In this document: piece by piece, positions 38,193 through 49,149 of the stretch
How positions within the stretch are numbered: the first letter of the stretch is position 1
How the letters are laid out: every line of letters begins with the position of its first letter
Source: Pardosa pseudoannulata
Lineage: Eukaryota > Arthropoda > Arachnida > Araneae > Lycosidae
Reading direction: 5' to 3'
Assembly (NCBI GenBank): GCA_032207245.1
Contig: CM063502.1
Coordinates: forward strand, 115,724,197-115,788,196
Length of the DNA: 64,000 nt
Program-made: the position numbers and the translations under genes
The notes under the pieces: model-generated
What the model was told of the DNA's origin: nothing
The model's input: the letters and a program-made list of their open reading frames with translations, nothing else
The model's database searches: none

Positions 38193-38196
<4 letters not shown>
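37715..38196 (+). mobile_element. RTE-like LINE 3' fragment
   Basis: Begins near GACCCGACAAACGTAATCACG and ends TTTCATCAAAATAAGTCCAACCATT, TTACAAACACACGGATAGA, then (TA)n. Invertebrate RTE-type LINEs commonly have a 3' UTR with a CCCGGCAAACGTTG-like block and a tail of the form TTTCATCAAAATCGGTCC ... ACAAACAnACGGACAGA, ending in short tandem repeats. The resemblance is to that type. No reverse transcriptase is present. A tRNA-like sequence lies inside on the other strand. Classification is from remembered tail motifs and is tentative. Confidence 0.5.
37930..37985 (-). pseudogene. tRNA-like sequence with A and B boxes
   Basis: On the minus strand: TGGCGCAGTGGTCAGCGC (A-box, 37967-37984) followed about 30 bases later by GATCGAATCCC (B-box, 37930-37940). 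The stem-loop between (GGCTTC-ATTACGA-GAAGT) is not a clean anticodon arm, so a functional tRNA is unlikely. It could be a SINE head inserted in the RTE-like fragment or part of that element. It is a different family from S1-S5. Confidence 0.6.

Positions 38197-38290
<94 letters not shown>
38197..38290. repeat. (TA)n microsatellite
   Basis: TA run with a single C interruption, continuing the RTE-like tail. Confidence 0.96.
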
Positions 38291-38291
<1 letters not shown>

Positions 38292-38594
38292 ACACCCACA
38301 ACCACGTATATATTTATGTACACGTCTGTATAAAATTTCATGATAAGGTAGTCATTAGTCAGTTAAATGGTAGTCTTAGATCAATTTATTGTTTTTTGTA
38401 ATACAGGTTGATGAAACATTTTTGTCTCTTAAATTTGGGTTTTGTCACATAAATGCAGACATCACCAACTTTTCAATGAAAAACTTTGCTTTCCACTGGT
38501 TTCTTTACATATCTAAAGTTACAGAATTATTAACCAAATATTTTTAGTAAAATATGTTCTTATACAAATATAAAATGCAAAGTGACCCATAACA
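38291..38594. other. No feature seen
   Basis: A+T-rich; AAAGTTACAGAATTATTA at 38515 weakly resembles 33599-33620. Confidence 0.45.
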
Positions 38595-38870
38595 TAATGA
38601 TTTCCCCAAATAGAACATATTTAACCATCTGATTTAAAGTTTCTCAATTTGTAAATATGAAAGATAATACACCAGGCATTTTAAAAATTGAGATTAATGA
38701 CTTAATATTCTAATACGAGTCAACTCACTTAGCGGGATTGACTGACATAATTTATAAAGAAAAATAGAGTATCTGAAGGAAAACATTAAGAAGTAAATTT
38801 ACTCTTCAAAGTATATATGAGCTCATTTTATGACTAAAGGTTATTTAAGCGGAAAAGATTTTGGAATATT
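38595..38870 (+). repeat. Dispersed repeat R3, copy 2
   Basis: Collinear with 36985-37270 in the same orientation. The 71-codon frame at 38830-39045 starts at its right end and has no recognisable homology. Confidence 0.85.
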
Positions 38871-40880
38871 TAAAAGGAAACATTGCCAAAAATTAGAAAA
38901 AATGTTATACAAAATTAACAAATCATTTCCAGGTATTTGTGATACAGGTGATCAAAAATCTTTTTATCTATTAAATGGATGGATGATAATGCAAGTCACA
39001 GAAACTTCACCTAAAAGTCCCCGAGAAAATATATTCACTATTTAGCTAAAGTGCATAAACCAAAAAGTATTATATTTGAAATTAAAAAATTATAGCCTGA
39101 ATAAACAAATACACAATTTTAAAAAAAATATTGAAATAACTATTATTTCTTGCGCATTGTTTTTTATGTTTACATTCTGTTCTTCTAATTAACCATAGTT
39201 TAAATCTTGATACCTATATATGCTGCGCTTTTTTGAAATGGACAAAACATCTAATAATTTTAAAATAATATTTCGAAATCTGAATAGCTTATTATAAGTG
39301 AGACAAATATGTTTCTTAAATACTCTACATGGTCAACAATATTTCTGGTATAGTGCTTTACTTGTTTACTGTGATATCTTGTTTTCATATTAAGAAATAT
39401 TTCTAGTATATAAAAAGTCATTGTATGCTTATATATGTACCTTTTCAGTATATTTTCGATACGCATTCAGTACATTTACAGTAATATTTATGTTAAAGAT
39501 GAACATTATGTATCTTTCACATGTTTTAAATGACTGCTCCGATTCCAAAGAATCTTGGAATTATTATGATTTAAAGCACAGAAAATACTTTCGAGATGAA
39601 AATGTTCGAAATCCAACTGTGCGTCTTTTTTTCAATGTTTTATGCCATTGCATTAAACATCACTTTACCATATTATTCGCAGGCGTTAAATTCATTAATT
39701 TATGACTTCATAGTTATACCTAAAATAACATTTTTGTCTAGCATTATGACTTCACTCTCTGAAGTATTTAACTTACATATTATGCATTGTTGTAATGCCG
39801 TTTGCATCTTTAGAATCTATTTTATATCCAATTAAGATATTTTGCTATTAATTCTCGTTTGTTTATGCCTCGAATCCAATTACTATTAAATTATGTATAC
39901 ACATTTTATGCTTAATCCATGATTAAGCTTAAATAATTAAATAATTATTTTATTATTAATAAATAATAATATAATTAATTCCAAAATAAAAGTTCTAACA
40001 TCAATATTCTATCAACAAATTTTGTATTTAAAATACAAATTTCATGAGACTCACTAGACTATGTCACGGGCATATAAAAAATCTATCTCTTTATTTGCTG
40101 ATCTATATATATATTAAGAAGAGTGTCAGTTTGTATGTTTTTTTCTCGAATCACTGAATTTCGTAAGAGAAGTTTTTATATTTCGAAATGAACACCCTTG
40201 AAACCAAAACCTGTTCCATATATATTATTTTAAATTACGGGGTAATGTAAGCCATATTAACGCTGCTGGTAGATTTATAATGTTTGTATATAGATATTTT
40301 AACATTTTATAGCGACTAAAAATTGTGCAAACTTATTCATAACTTAACAAACAGTAAATTATTTGAAAATAAAGTTTATTCAGAAAGTTTGTACTCTTAT
40401 TCAGAAAGTGCCTTCATGTCTTTTTGGTACTGGCTAATGAAGCATCAGAGATATTGAATATGATTATAAAATACATATAATATAATTCTCATTAGAGGTT
40501 TTTTTCCTATGACTTCGTCTGCATTGGGAAAAATTTACACGTTTATACACTAAAAGCCAAAAAAGCAATGCTTTAACTAATATTATGAAATACAAAGTCA
40601 CTGTAGCAAAGCAGAATCACCTATCCTAGTATATGAATAAAGCTACGAATTATTCGAATACTCGAAAACATACAAAATGAAAAAACGAAAAACAAATGTA
40701 TAAGTATTTTTTAAAATATACTGATTTTTAAGAGTATCATATTATTGTTCTTTAGTAATTTAACTAGCACACATAAACTTCAAGTAAACTCTGAAAATTT
40801 TCTTTTATAGAAAGCCTTCAAGGGCCATTCAAGTAAACTTGGTGAGATTAGGAATGACTTTAACTGAATACGTTACATAA
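38871..40880. other. Unassigned stretch with faint element traces
   Basis: Frames at 39421-39705 and 39596-39835 (+) and 39260-39466 (-) show no homology. Bases 39718-39760 (AAAATAACATTTTTGTCTAG, CATTATGACTTCA) match the interior of the Helitron-like copies, so an old third fragment may lie here. ATCTATATATATATTAAG followed by GTGTCAGTTTGTATG near 40101-40140 resembles a Helitron-type 5' start but has no end found. Confidence 0.4.
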
Positions 40881-41130
40881 GAGTAAAAAAAATTAAAAAT
40901 AAAAAAAACTGTTATAAAATATAGTATTTCTATAAATCCAAGTAGAAAGTTTGAACCAATTCTGCAATTTTTATCAACACATAAGGGAATAAAGACTTTA
41001 AGGGAGTAAAAAAAATTAAAAATAAAAAAACCCCTCTGTTATAAAATGTATTATTTCTACAAATCCAATTAGAAAGTTGAGATCCAATTCAGCAACTTTT
41101 ATCAACAACTAAGTCAATAATGACTGTAAA
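40881..41130. repeat. Tandem duplication, about 123 bp, two copies
   Basis: GAGTAAAAAAAATTAAAAAT begins at 40881 and again at 41005, followed in both by GTTATAAAAT, AATCCAA, TAGAAAGTT and TTTTATCAACA. Confidence 0.85.
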
Positions 41131-41301
41131 GCAGTACAGAATACAATCGGTTTTAAACAATTTACATAATTTCGAAACTAAAGTTATAATTTTTAAGGTT
41201 TGAAATAAGTTTTGCTTCCATATACAACTAATTAAAGAAGCCAAAGAGAAATTTAGGCATTTATTATAAAATTCTTGTAATAAAGTAATATTATAAAACA
41301 T

Positions 41302-41866
41302 GTGTGTGAGTAAATTTACATATATAAAAACATACTCATATTTATGAATTTACTGGAAATATTTTGAACACATACAAATCTGCATAAATAACGAAGTGTC
41401 TTAACTTTAAATCTATGTAAAATACTAATCAGACATGAAACAGAGTACATTTGTAAGCCACAAAATAAGAAAAATTAACTTTTGGGTTTGTAGATGAAAA
41501 CAATACAGGCCATCTGAAACGAAAGAAGGTACTCTAGCAAAATCATTCTAATAATTTGCATGCTAAGGTACTACAGAATATGTTTGTGTGTGTGAGTAAA
41601 TTTACATATATAAAAAAGTGCTTATATGAGTTTACGGGATATGTTTTGCCCACATACAAATTTGCATAAATAAAGAAGTATCTTAACATTAAATCTGTCT
41701 AAAATACTAATCTGGTATGTAAAAGAATGCATTTGTAAGCCCCAAATTAAGAAAAATGGACTTTTGGAGTTTGCATACGAAAAGAATGCAGATCATCTGA
41801 AATAAAAGAAGGGACTCCTGCAAAATAATTCTAATAATTTAGTATTAGAATGATTGCTAAGGTACT
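41302..41866. repeat. Tandem duplication, about 285 bp, two copies
   Basis: GTGTGTGAGTAAATTTACAT at 41302 and 41588 starts two collinear copies (TGCATAAATAA, AAAATACTAATC, CATTTGTAAGCC and ATCTGAAA landmarks). Each copy ends AATAATTTgcATGCTAAGGTACTA or a near variant. Non-coding. Confidence 0.88.
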
Positions 41867-41944
41867 ATTTTATTTCTGTACAAAGGTTTCGTTTGAGTTG
41901 ATGTGGTACAAACTACTTTTTTTCAACACGAAGTAAAATGAAAT

Positions 41945-42063
41945 AGGGACCTACAGCTTAAAGCCAATTTCTAAAGGCTACGAACACCTATGCCATAGTA
42001 GGATTCTAGTTCTAGCATTCCGGTACCGGAGGTCAGTGTCCTAACTATTAGGCCATCGTTCGG
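41945..42063 (-). mobile_element. tRNA-derived SINE copy S2
   Basis: Reverse-complemented it reads CGATGGCCTAATAGTTAGGA (A-box side), CTCCGGTACCGGA, a degenerate B-box AGAACTAGAATCC, CTATGGCATAGGTGTTCGTAG and TTGGCTTTAAGCTGTAGGTC. The block order is that of S1, S4 and S5. It is truncated at its 3' side. Confidence 0.82.
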
Positions 42064-42424
42064 CAATATACAAAGGAATTTTATTACGAAAGAGTATATA
42101 TTGGCAAAATCTTTTAAACAAAAAATACTTTTTTAATTTCTTTTATAATATTTAGATTTTTATATTAAGCTAGTTTAAGTTAATCACTGATTAATAAGAA
42201 CAGCAATGTTCTTTAAAAGATGTAACAGAGTGAAATATAACTTGTAAAACTGCAATTGGACTTAAATAAAGTATTTATGTATTCAATAAACATTCCATTT
42301 GCTTAAATTAATAAATAAAATGTTTCATAATTATAAAATATGAAATGCGGTATACAATTGACAAGTAAAAAAAGAAACTTTTAAAACTTTGTTTAAGCCC
42401 AATATCATGCAAGATGTATAAATG
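42064..42424. other. No feature seen
   Basis: A+T-rich. 42165-42200 (TAAGCTAGTTTAAGTTAAT) resembles 48356-48373, hinting that the R1 repeat unit may extend leftward. Confidence 0.45.
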
Positions 42425-42840
42425 TGATAAATAAATGTATAAAGAAAATTTCTGAGTGGCATTTTTCCTCATAGTATTCTGTCGATTTGTCTAATCTTTT
42501 TTCCGAACATTTATTTTTAATAAACTAACATGTTACCGCTCTTATTCTTGATATAAAGATTGTTCTATCAACAGTTAGACGTGATTCGAACGGAAGAATA
42601 GAAAGATATTTAATCTGGATTCGGGAGGATTTCTTTTTCAGAAAAGAGAGAGAGATTTTTCTTTTCATTTTTTTTTCTTATTTTGACAGCTCGAGGTCTG
42701 AGTAAAGGTCTTTACGACGTTCTCTTGAAATAAAAGGAATAAAAAAGAAATGACATGGTATCAATACTAAAAAGAAGATAGATAAAAGGCTACAAGATCT
42801 TAGTTATGTTCGATGTTTGGAAATTCTTAACGCCATTAAC
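42425..42840 (+). repeat. Dispersed repeat R1, copy 1
   Basis: Reference copy of a family with at least five more in the window. Order of landmarks: ATAAAGATTGTTCTATCAAC, AGTTAGACGTGATTCGAACG, GATTCGGGAGG, a GA-rich tract, TTTTGACAGCTCGAGGTC, GACGTTCTCTTGAAATAAA, AAAAAAGAAATGACAT and ATGTTTGGAAATTC. No coding frame survives across copies. It could be a non-autonomous element or a LINE tail; the family is not recognised. Confidence 0.85.
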
Positions 42841-43169
42841 AAGTATGATTTCATTTATGATGTAAAATTAAAAATCCAATCCTAGGATGTAGCAATAGAA
42901 TTATTCTAATATTTTGATTATTTAATGAGGAATTATCATTCTACACTGTTGGAAAGAAATAAGACCCCCAGTTCTGACTGCTCTATAATACGTTCTATTG
43001 GTCCAAATGAGAGACAAGGGAACTACATACAATTCAAATGATGAGCTTGACATTTATTATATGAAACAAATTTAGTACAAAAATCAAATCCACCTATAAT
43101 TGTCGCTATAGCACATATGATATTTATTTAGTTATATTCAGTTAAAGTACAACATTAGTAAACTCTTTA
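42841..43169. other. No feature seen
   Basis: Unassigned spacer before the transposase relic. Confidence 0.45.
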
Positions 43170-43690
43170 GCTATGGTGTGGTTTTGCAGCTACCTTTATT
43201 ACTGGACCGAATTTTTTTGAAGAGATAACTGAAAAAGAAGTTCAAACCTGTTCCGTCACAGGGCAACGGTACCATGATATGCTGATGTATTTTGTAGTCC
43301 CATCACTTCAACAGCTTGGATGCCTTCAGGATCCCGCTGATATCAATTTTATGCAAGATGGTGCACTTCCTCCCATTCCCCACCTCGTCGTATAAACCGA
43401 CTACTAAGATAGCATTTCTCAGATGCATGGGGTATTATCCGTCATTTTCCAACAGCATGGCTTACTCGTTCGCCAGATATCACACCCTACGACCCTTGGT
43501 TGTGAAGTTTCCTGAAGGACAAGATCTACCATTTGTTCCAGATCTGAAGGATAGTAATCGACGCTGTGTTCTTGATATTTCGGCAGACTCATTCCGGTCA
43601 GCTGTGTTAAATGCGATTCTGCGAACACAACATACTTTTGAACATGAAGGGGGACACATTGAGCACTTTTATTGCTACTATTTAACATTA
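43170..43690 (+). pseudogene. IS630/Tc1/mariner-superfamily transposase relic
   Basis: C-terminal half of a DDE transposase in three frames. Frame one: WCGFAATFITGPNFFEE, VTGQRYHDMLMYFVVPSLQQ and FMQDGA (catalytic Asp at 43357). Frame two: HFPTAWLTRSPDITPYDPW (third acidic residue at 43491). Frame three: PDLKDSNRRCVLDISADSF and the tail HTFEHEGGHIEH. The motif GPxFFEE ... RYxxML ... QDGAPPH ... SPDxTPxD is typical of this superfamily. The two acidic residues are about 43-44 codons apart, longer than the 34 of canonical mariners. The N-terminal half is absent and two frameshifts plus stops disable it. The 178-codon frame at 43316-43852 is only the third frame extended by chance on both sides; 43419-43688 (-) is antisense. 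Confidence 0.8.
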
Positions 43691-44049
43691 TTTAGCATTT
43701 ATAAAACATATTATGTGTGTTTATGTGTATTACAGCGCCACCCTCAAATGGCTTTTTTGTACCAAATTTTTTATGTAATAAATATCAAGCATTCCTCTGA
43801 ATTATCATTAGTTCTAATTGTATCTTATTTAGATCAATTTCACCCATTCTAGAGTCCTCAGAAGTGGGAAATTTATTTTATTCTAACCCTATTTATTAAA
43901 TATTTTGAATACTAATAAAATGATGTAGACAAATCACTCAATATTGTCAAATTTTACATTTTTATGCATTTGATTTAAAAAATAAGATTTCAGGCAATTT
44001 AACTATTACACAGATTTCAGATTTTTTTCATATATTGTTTAAATATTTC
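43691..44049. other. Flank of transposase relic
   Basis: A+T-rich. It may include the 3' UTR and end of the transposon, but no terminal repeat was recognised. Confidence 0.4.
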
Positions 44050-44390
44050 TTATATAAGCTCTATTATTAAAATTATCAGTATTTTTAAAATATATTTATA
44101 TAGAATTAAAATATTTTTATGTGAAGCAGATTAATGCTTCACATAAAAATATTTTAATTCCATAATTTTATTTCATTATCGTCTGTTGGAAAGCTTTATT
44201 TCTATTACGTCATTCTAAATGTTTTTATAGCTTTAATTTATTCAGTCAATTTTGTTTTATGTATGACGTCATTAAAATACTATTATAATCTGTTCGCATG
44301 TATCTGTCAGTATTCAGTAAATTCCTTGAAAATGACTACAAGTTTGGGGTTGAAATAGTTATTCATAGATTTATATATAGGAAACTGATT
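44050..44390 (+). repeat. Dispersed repeat R2, copy 1
   Basis: Collinear with 45480-45790: CAGTATTTTT, ATTTTATTTCATTATCGTCTG, GTCATTAAAATACTAT, ATAATCTGTTC and GAAATAGTTATT in order. It contains a perfect TGACGTCA at 44264 and the long hairpin at 44103-44160, which copy 2 lacks. Confidence 0.8.
44103..44160. repeat. Perfect hairpin, 26-bp stem, 6-base loop
   Basis: Left arm 44103-44128 (starts GAATTAAAAT, ends GTGAAGCA), loop GATTAA 44129-44134, right arm 44135-44160 (starts TGCTTCACAT, ends ATTTTAATTC). Every base pairs. The right arm is collinear with repeat copy 2 (about 45533-45560), whereas the left arm has no counterpart there, so the left arm looks like a newly made inverted copy of the right. 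Confidence 0.95.
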
Positions 44391-45479
44391 TAAAAAAACA
44401 CACACACACGCATATATATATATAAGCATATATATAATGCATTTTACAAAATAAAAATTACAATGTTGTTTAACCGACTTGAAATATAAAAATGTGACTT
44501 TAGGTTGGTTAACATTGATAACAATATTATTTACAAATGTAATAAAAATTTAATTTTGCATTACTTAATAATTAAAATTTTAACATATGAAATTTTAATA
44601 ATCATCTCTGTGTATATATATAAAACTGACTTCGATGTATGTATGTATGAATGTGTATTTTCTTTCTCTAAAAATCTACACGGTATGTCACAATTTCACT
44701 AATTTTTGGGCAGAAATTCTTTCACATATCCAAAAATTCCTTGTCGGTATTAAAACCTACTTTGTACTTTATATAAAATATTTGTAAAGATAATGTTTCC
44801 TATTCTCGACAGATGTCACTACTTGAGCTTTGCAAAATATATATTTCTGAAGTTAATAATCGCAAATTTGAAAAAAAAAATATATAGATACCTTCAAGTA
44901 TTTGCAAGGAACTTTAAATTCATGAATAAATCATTAAAATGAAATGTATCATTTAAAAAATTTCTTACATTGGACAGTTTGATTTTATATTCTGCAATTG
45001 CTAAGTTTAAATAAATTTTGATATTTTTAATATTTTAATAATTTTAGTGATTATTCTTCATCAGTTACACTTCAACATATAATTTAAAAATATCAAGTGC
45101 TTCAAATGTTATTTATTTTTAAATTTTTAATAACATAATCTTACTGACTGAATTTACAGCTAGCGAAAGTGTTTGCACTTTTCTATAACTCTTATCATCC
45201 AAGTTCTACAATTTTTAAAATTTTAAAATATTTTTCAACATTTTTTAACAAATTAATATTTTTTAGGAAAATTTAGAAACTGAATAAAAGAATATAAACA
45301 TTAGAAGAATATTCCAATGAACTCTGCCACATAAATAAGCTGTTATAGTCTTTTAGTATCTAAGTAATAATGGTATTAATAATTTTTTCACTCTTAAATT
45401 CGCTTCATTTTTTCTAATTTTATTCATAAGTGTTTGTACAGTCTATATTCCATTTTTCCTAACTTGTTTAATTTTTTTC
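44391..45479. other. No gene seen; possible Helitron-type 5' start
   Basis: Short (CA)n and TA runs at 44399-44440. ATCTCTGTGTATATATATAA followed by AACTGACTTCGATGTATGTATG at 44603-44648 has the look of a Helitron-type 5' end, but no 3' end was found. CGACAGATGTCACTAC at 44809 is a reverse-strand version of the GTGCTGCCATCT-like motif of the left desert. Confidence 0.4.
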
Positions 45480-45790
45480 TTATTTAAACTAAATATTAAA
45501 ATATCCAGTATTTTTTTAATACATTTTTTCTGTTTCATATAAGAATATTTTAAATCCATATTTTTATTTCAGTATCATCTGCCGTAAATATTTATTTTAA
45601 TTTCCTCATTGTAAATGGTTTTTATAACTTTAATTTAAAATGGTCAATTTTATTTCAGTTATGAAGTCATTAAAATACTATCATAATCTGTTCACATCTA
45701 TCTGTTAGTACTTAAACTCAACATTTTGGAAATAACCACATGTTTATGGTCGAAATAGTTATTAATAGATTTGAGATATTAAAACAAAAT
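45480..45790 (+). repeat. Dispersed repeat R2, copy 2
   Basis: Same orientation as copy 1 and without its palindrome. It shows TGAAGTCAT where copy 1 has TGACGTCAT. Confidence 0.8.
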
Positions 45791-45879
45791 CATTTTGAAG
45801 AAACAAATTCATAAAATTAAGTTATTTATATATCGAACCATAACAAATGGAAATATTAAATTAAAGTGTTAATTTATTT

Positions 45880-46135
45880 ACTTTAAATATAAAGATTGTT
45901 ATATCAATATTTAGACGTGATTTAAAAGGAAGAATAGAAAGATATTCACTCTGTATTCGAGAGGTTTTTACTGATATATATCGAGAGAGTTATTTCTTTA
46001 AATTCTTTTCCTATTTTGACAGCTCGAGGTTTGAGTTTCGGTCTTTATGATGTTATCTTGGAATAAAGGGGATAAAAAAGAAATGACATTGCACGACTAC
46101 AAAGGGAAAGATAGATTAAAGACAAAATAACCTTA
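45880..46135 (+). repeat. Dispersed repeat R1, copy 2
   Basis: ATAAAGATTGTTATATCAA, GACGTGATTTAAAAGGAAG, TTTTGACAGCTCGAGGTTTG and AAAAAAGAAATGACAT align with R1 copy 1. The GA tract is short here (ATCGAGAGAG). Confidence 0.85.
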
Positions 46136-46249
46136 CTTATATTAAATATATTCTTTTCAGTTTCAAATGTGACTAACAGCTATAGTCTTGTTTATTAGTT
46201 TTAATTATATCATGTCCTATGAAAATGATTTGAGTCTTTTAAATATTAG
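46136..46249. other. Spacer
   Basis: No feature seen. Confidence 0.4.
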
Positions 46250-46700
46250 GTTGACAAAAGAGTGAATTGAGAGAAAGAGTGTGAGAGAAGAAAAAATGGT
46301 GTATAAAAAGGAGATAGAGTGTGAGAGACATGGATGGGGAGAAAGGATAGGGAGATGGAATGGGCAAGAGTTTAAGGGGGAGAATGAGAGCGGGAGAGAG
46401 AAAAATGGTGTAAGAGAGTGAATGTCGAGATTGAGCGTAATAGAGATGGTATGGGAGATAAAAAAGGGTGAATGAGTGCGAGAGGGACAAAAGTATTGTA
46501 AGAGAGCGAATGTTGAGTCTGGGGATAATAGAGAATTATGGGAGAGGAAAAGGGAGAATGAGAAAGAGTGATGAAGGTATAGATAGGGAGACAGGGAGAT
46601 ATGGAGACAGGAGAGGTGGTCAAAAAGTGTGGGAGCGAGAAGGAGGGAAAAATTGTGAGAGGGTCGGAGAACATGAGAGAGGAAAACGAGAGTAAAAAAG
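46250..46700 (+). repeat. Polypurine minisatellite, about 88-bp unit
   Basis: About 450 bases in which the plus strand is overwhelmingly A and G. A long-range period of about 88 is visible: GTAAGAGAG at 46409 and 46498, followed in both by TGAATG or CGAATG, GATAATAGAGA-like sequence, ATGGGAGA and GGGTGAATGAG or GGGAGAATGAG. Shorter GA-rich motifs repeat irregularly. The open frames on both strands (46239-46740) result from this composition. Such tracts can form triplex (H-) DNA. Confidence 0.88.
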
Positions 46701-46737
46701 GTGAGTGAGATCTTGAGATACTATTGAAACTCATTAA

Positions 46738-46870
46738 CACATTTTCTTGAAATACAGGGGTTGAAAAAGAAGTGAGATGGTGTTAAAGTAGAAAATAGAA
46801 GATTGGCTATGTGATCGTAGTTTCGATAGATGTTTGGAAATTCCAAATACGCTTAAAAGGCATAGTTTAG
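46738..46870 (+). repeat. Dispersed repeat R1, copy 3 (3' half only)
   Basis: TTTTCTTGAAATACAGGGG, AAAAAGAAGTGAGATGGTG and GATGTTTGGAAATTCC match the right half of R1. It begins directly after the polypurine minisatellite, at the point where intact R1 copies have their own GA-rich tract and following block. Confidence 0.7.
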
Positions 46871-47829
46871 TTTATGTGTTAAAAATGAACCGTCTAGTAG
46901 TCAAACGTTGGTAGCTGAAGGATCGATTCTCCTTCAATTTACAATTGTTGTCTTATAACCTCCCTCCATTTAATCTTGTAGCAATAAGATTACTGGAAAT
47001 TGACCTTGTGTATTTTTCTTTTCACGTTAAATAGTATGATCTTTTCTCCTCTTTCCCGGTAGTTATTTCGACAGTAGCGTGGCTACTGAAGTTTGTCAGA
47101 TTGGGCAACTGGCATAATGTACGTGGTATTATCAGTATGGTAGTCTTTGCTCATGTTTGAGGTTTTTAGTATTTTAAGATGAATAAAGTTAAGAAATTAC
47201 TAACAGTTGATGGTTTACAAATTTTTAATGACCTAGATTATAATAGCTTCAGTGATTAAGCAAAGAAAAATTAACAGAATGCAAAGATGATATTATTGAG
47301 GTTTGGATTAAAAAATGTAGCCCAAACTAGTTCTTATAACACTTACGTCATTGTATGTCCAATGAAATTTATTTTTGTATCTATGTTTTTTATTGTTAAT
47401 TGCGGGGGGGGGGGGCTTAACCCGACTACTAACGTTCTGAAAAGGGAAGTGACTACACTAAGTTAGATTCATTGACACGATGCTCTAGTAAAATATGAAT
47501 ATTTTGTCTACTATGCAATCAATACAATTGTAATGCCACGAATTTTAGAGGTTAATAAAATTACCTATTTGCAAAATATTGAAAATTTGCTAAATTAATA
47601 TGCTATTTTTGCAGTATTCAGAATAAATCCCTTTAAAATAGTTTGCAAATATTTATAATCTTTCGATTTTAATAACTATAGATTATAAAATTTTATATAC
47701 AGGGCATAGCTTGTATAAAACAAAAAAAAAATACTAATGATAATCTGATTTATCACGATAATGTCTAAATATGTAAAATGTATAATGTATAAATGTAATA
47801 CATAGATTATCAAAAATTTCTTAGAATGA
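46871..47829. other. Unassigned stretch with a G12 run
   Basis: No gene seen. A run of 12 G lies at 47404-47415, conspicuous in this A+T-rich context. Confidence 0.6.
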
Positions 47830-48190
47830 TTCTCTTTCATAATATGCTGTTTAATTTTCTAATAATGTTTTCTAAATTTTTATTTTTAACAAACTATTAA
47901 TTTATCACTTTTATTATTGATGTAAATGATGCTTTATATACAGTTAAACGTGCTTTGAACAGAATAATAGATAAATATATAATCTGAATTCAGGGGGTTT
48001 TTTGTCGAGAAAGAGCAAGACAGTTTTCTTTTCATTTTTTCCTTATTTTGACAGTTTGAGGTTTGACTGAAGGTTTATACAACGTTCTCTTGAAATAAAG
48101 ATGATAAAAAAAGAAATGACATATTATCAACACAAAGAAGAAGATGGATAAAGGCTACGAGATCTTAGTTACGTTTGGAAACCTTTAAAC
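47830..48190 (+). repeat. Dispersed repeat R1, copy 4
   Basis: AGTTAAACGTGCTTTGAACAG, GAATTCAGGGGG, TTTTGACAGTTTGAGG, AACGTTCTCTTGAAATAAAG, AAGAAATGACATATTATCAA and GCTACGAGATCTTAGTTACG follow R1 order over its whole length. Confidence 0.85.
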
Positions 48191-49149
48191 GGGATTAGGG
48201 ATTATACATTACTTTGCTTGTGAAAATTTCAAAAATAACAATATGACGCTCCAGTGAAATTGTTTGAACAGTTTACATATTTAACTAGACAAATCTCTGA
48301 TATATTGAAAATCTTGCTTCATATTAATGTATTTGTTTCTTTGTAATTTTCAAATTAAGCTAGTATAAATTAATAGGAAATGCAATATTTTTTAACTTGC
48401 TTGGTACAGATAAAAGGAGCTTAAAAATCGTGGCATTATTTATATGATACAGTTTTATTTGCTTAACCGTTTATCGGTCAAGCTTTCTAAATTGGAACAA
48501 GACATTTGACTAACCAAGACATATAATCTAAAAAAACCTAATTTTTTATAACTGCATATTAATGTTTTTTCAATTTATGGGAAATGTTTGAATAAATATT
48601 TTATAATTATAAAAAATTTTGAATTTAAGAGGTGTCTGAAATTTTTGGGACTTTTTTTAGTAAAATTTAACAAAAATGTTTTAATGAAGATATGTATCTA
48701 AATCTATTATAAAGTGAATTAATTTTTGAATATCAACCATTAAAAGTCATTATTTTACATAAGAAAAAATTATTTAATTTTGAAAATAAACCTATTTTTG
48801 AAAAAATGTAAATAGAAAGACAATGTTCTCAAAAAGGCAAAAAAACGAAAAATATATAATTTATTTTTAAAATTCTTTCTAGAACTTTTTTCTAGAGATA
48901 GAAACTTTAAATCCTAAATTCAAAAATTATCGTGAGTAGTATTAAAATAATACGCTCATAGTTCGGATATGTAATAAATCAAACTTTTGATAATTACAAA
49001 TTACTGAATTGCATATACAAAAAACAACATCTGTAAAACTAATAAATATTCATATGAAATTTCGATTTACTCCCACCTCAAACCGTATATTACTCATAAT
49101 GTGATATTTAAAAGCATTAATAAAAATTTTGAGTGCATTAATCCTGAAA
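48191..49149. other. No feature seen
   Basis: A+T-rich spacer between R1 copies. Confidence 0.5.

Noticed and set aside
39421..39835. Two overlapping 79-94 codon plus-strand frames
   Set aside because: No homology, A+T-driven composition and a partial overlap with a Helitron-like fragment; treated as chance.
40101..40140. Helitron-type 5' start (also 44603-44648)
   Set aside because: TC followed by TATATATA is suggestive, but without a hairpin and CTRR end or a second copy it cannot be called an element.
43316..43852. 178-codon frame, the longest non-microsatellite frame
   Set aside because: Only its middle part matches a transposase C-terminus, and other frames hold the adjoining parts. 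The frame is one piece of a frameshifted relic, not a gene.
46239..46740. Frames of 75-122 codons in both directions
   Set aside because: Caused by the polypurine minisatellite; products are Ser/Pro/Leu-rich or Glu/Arg-rich low-complexity chains.
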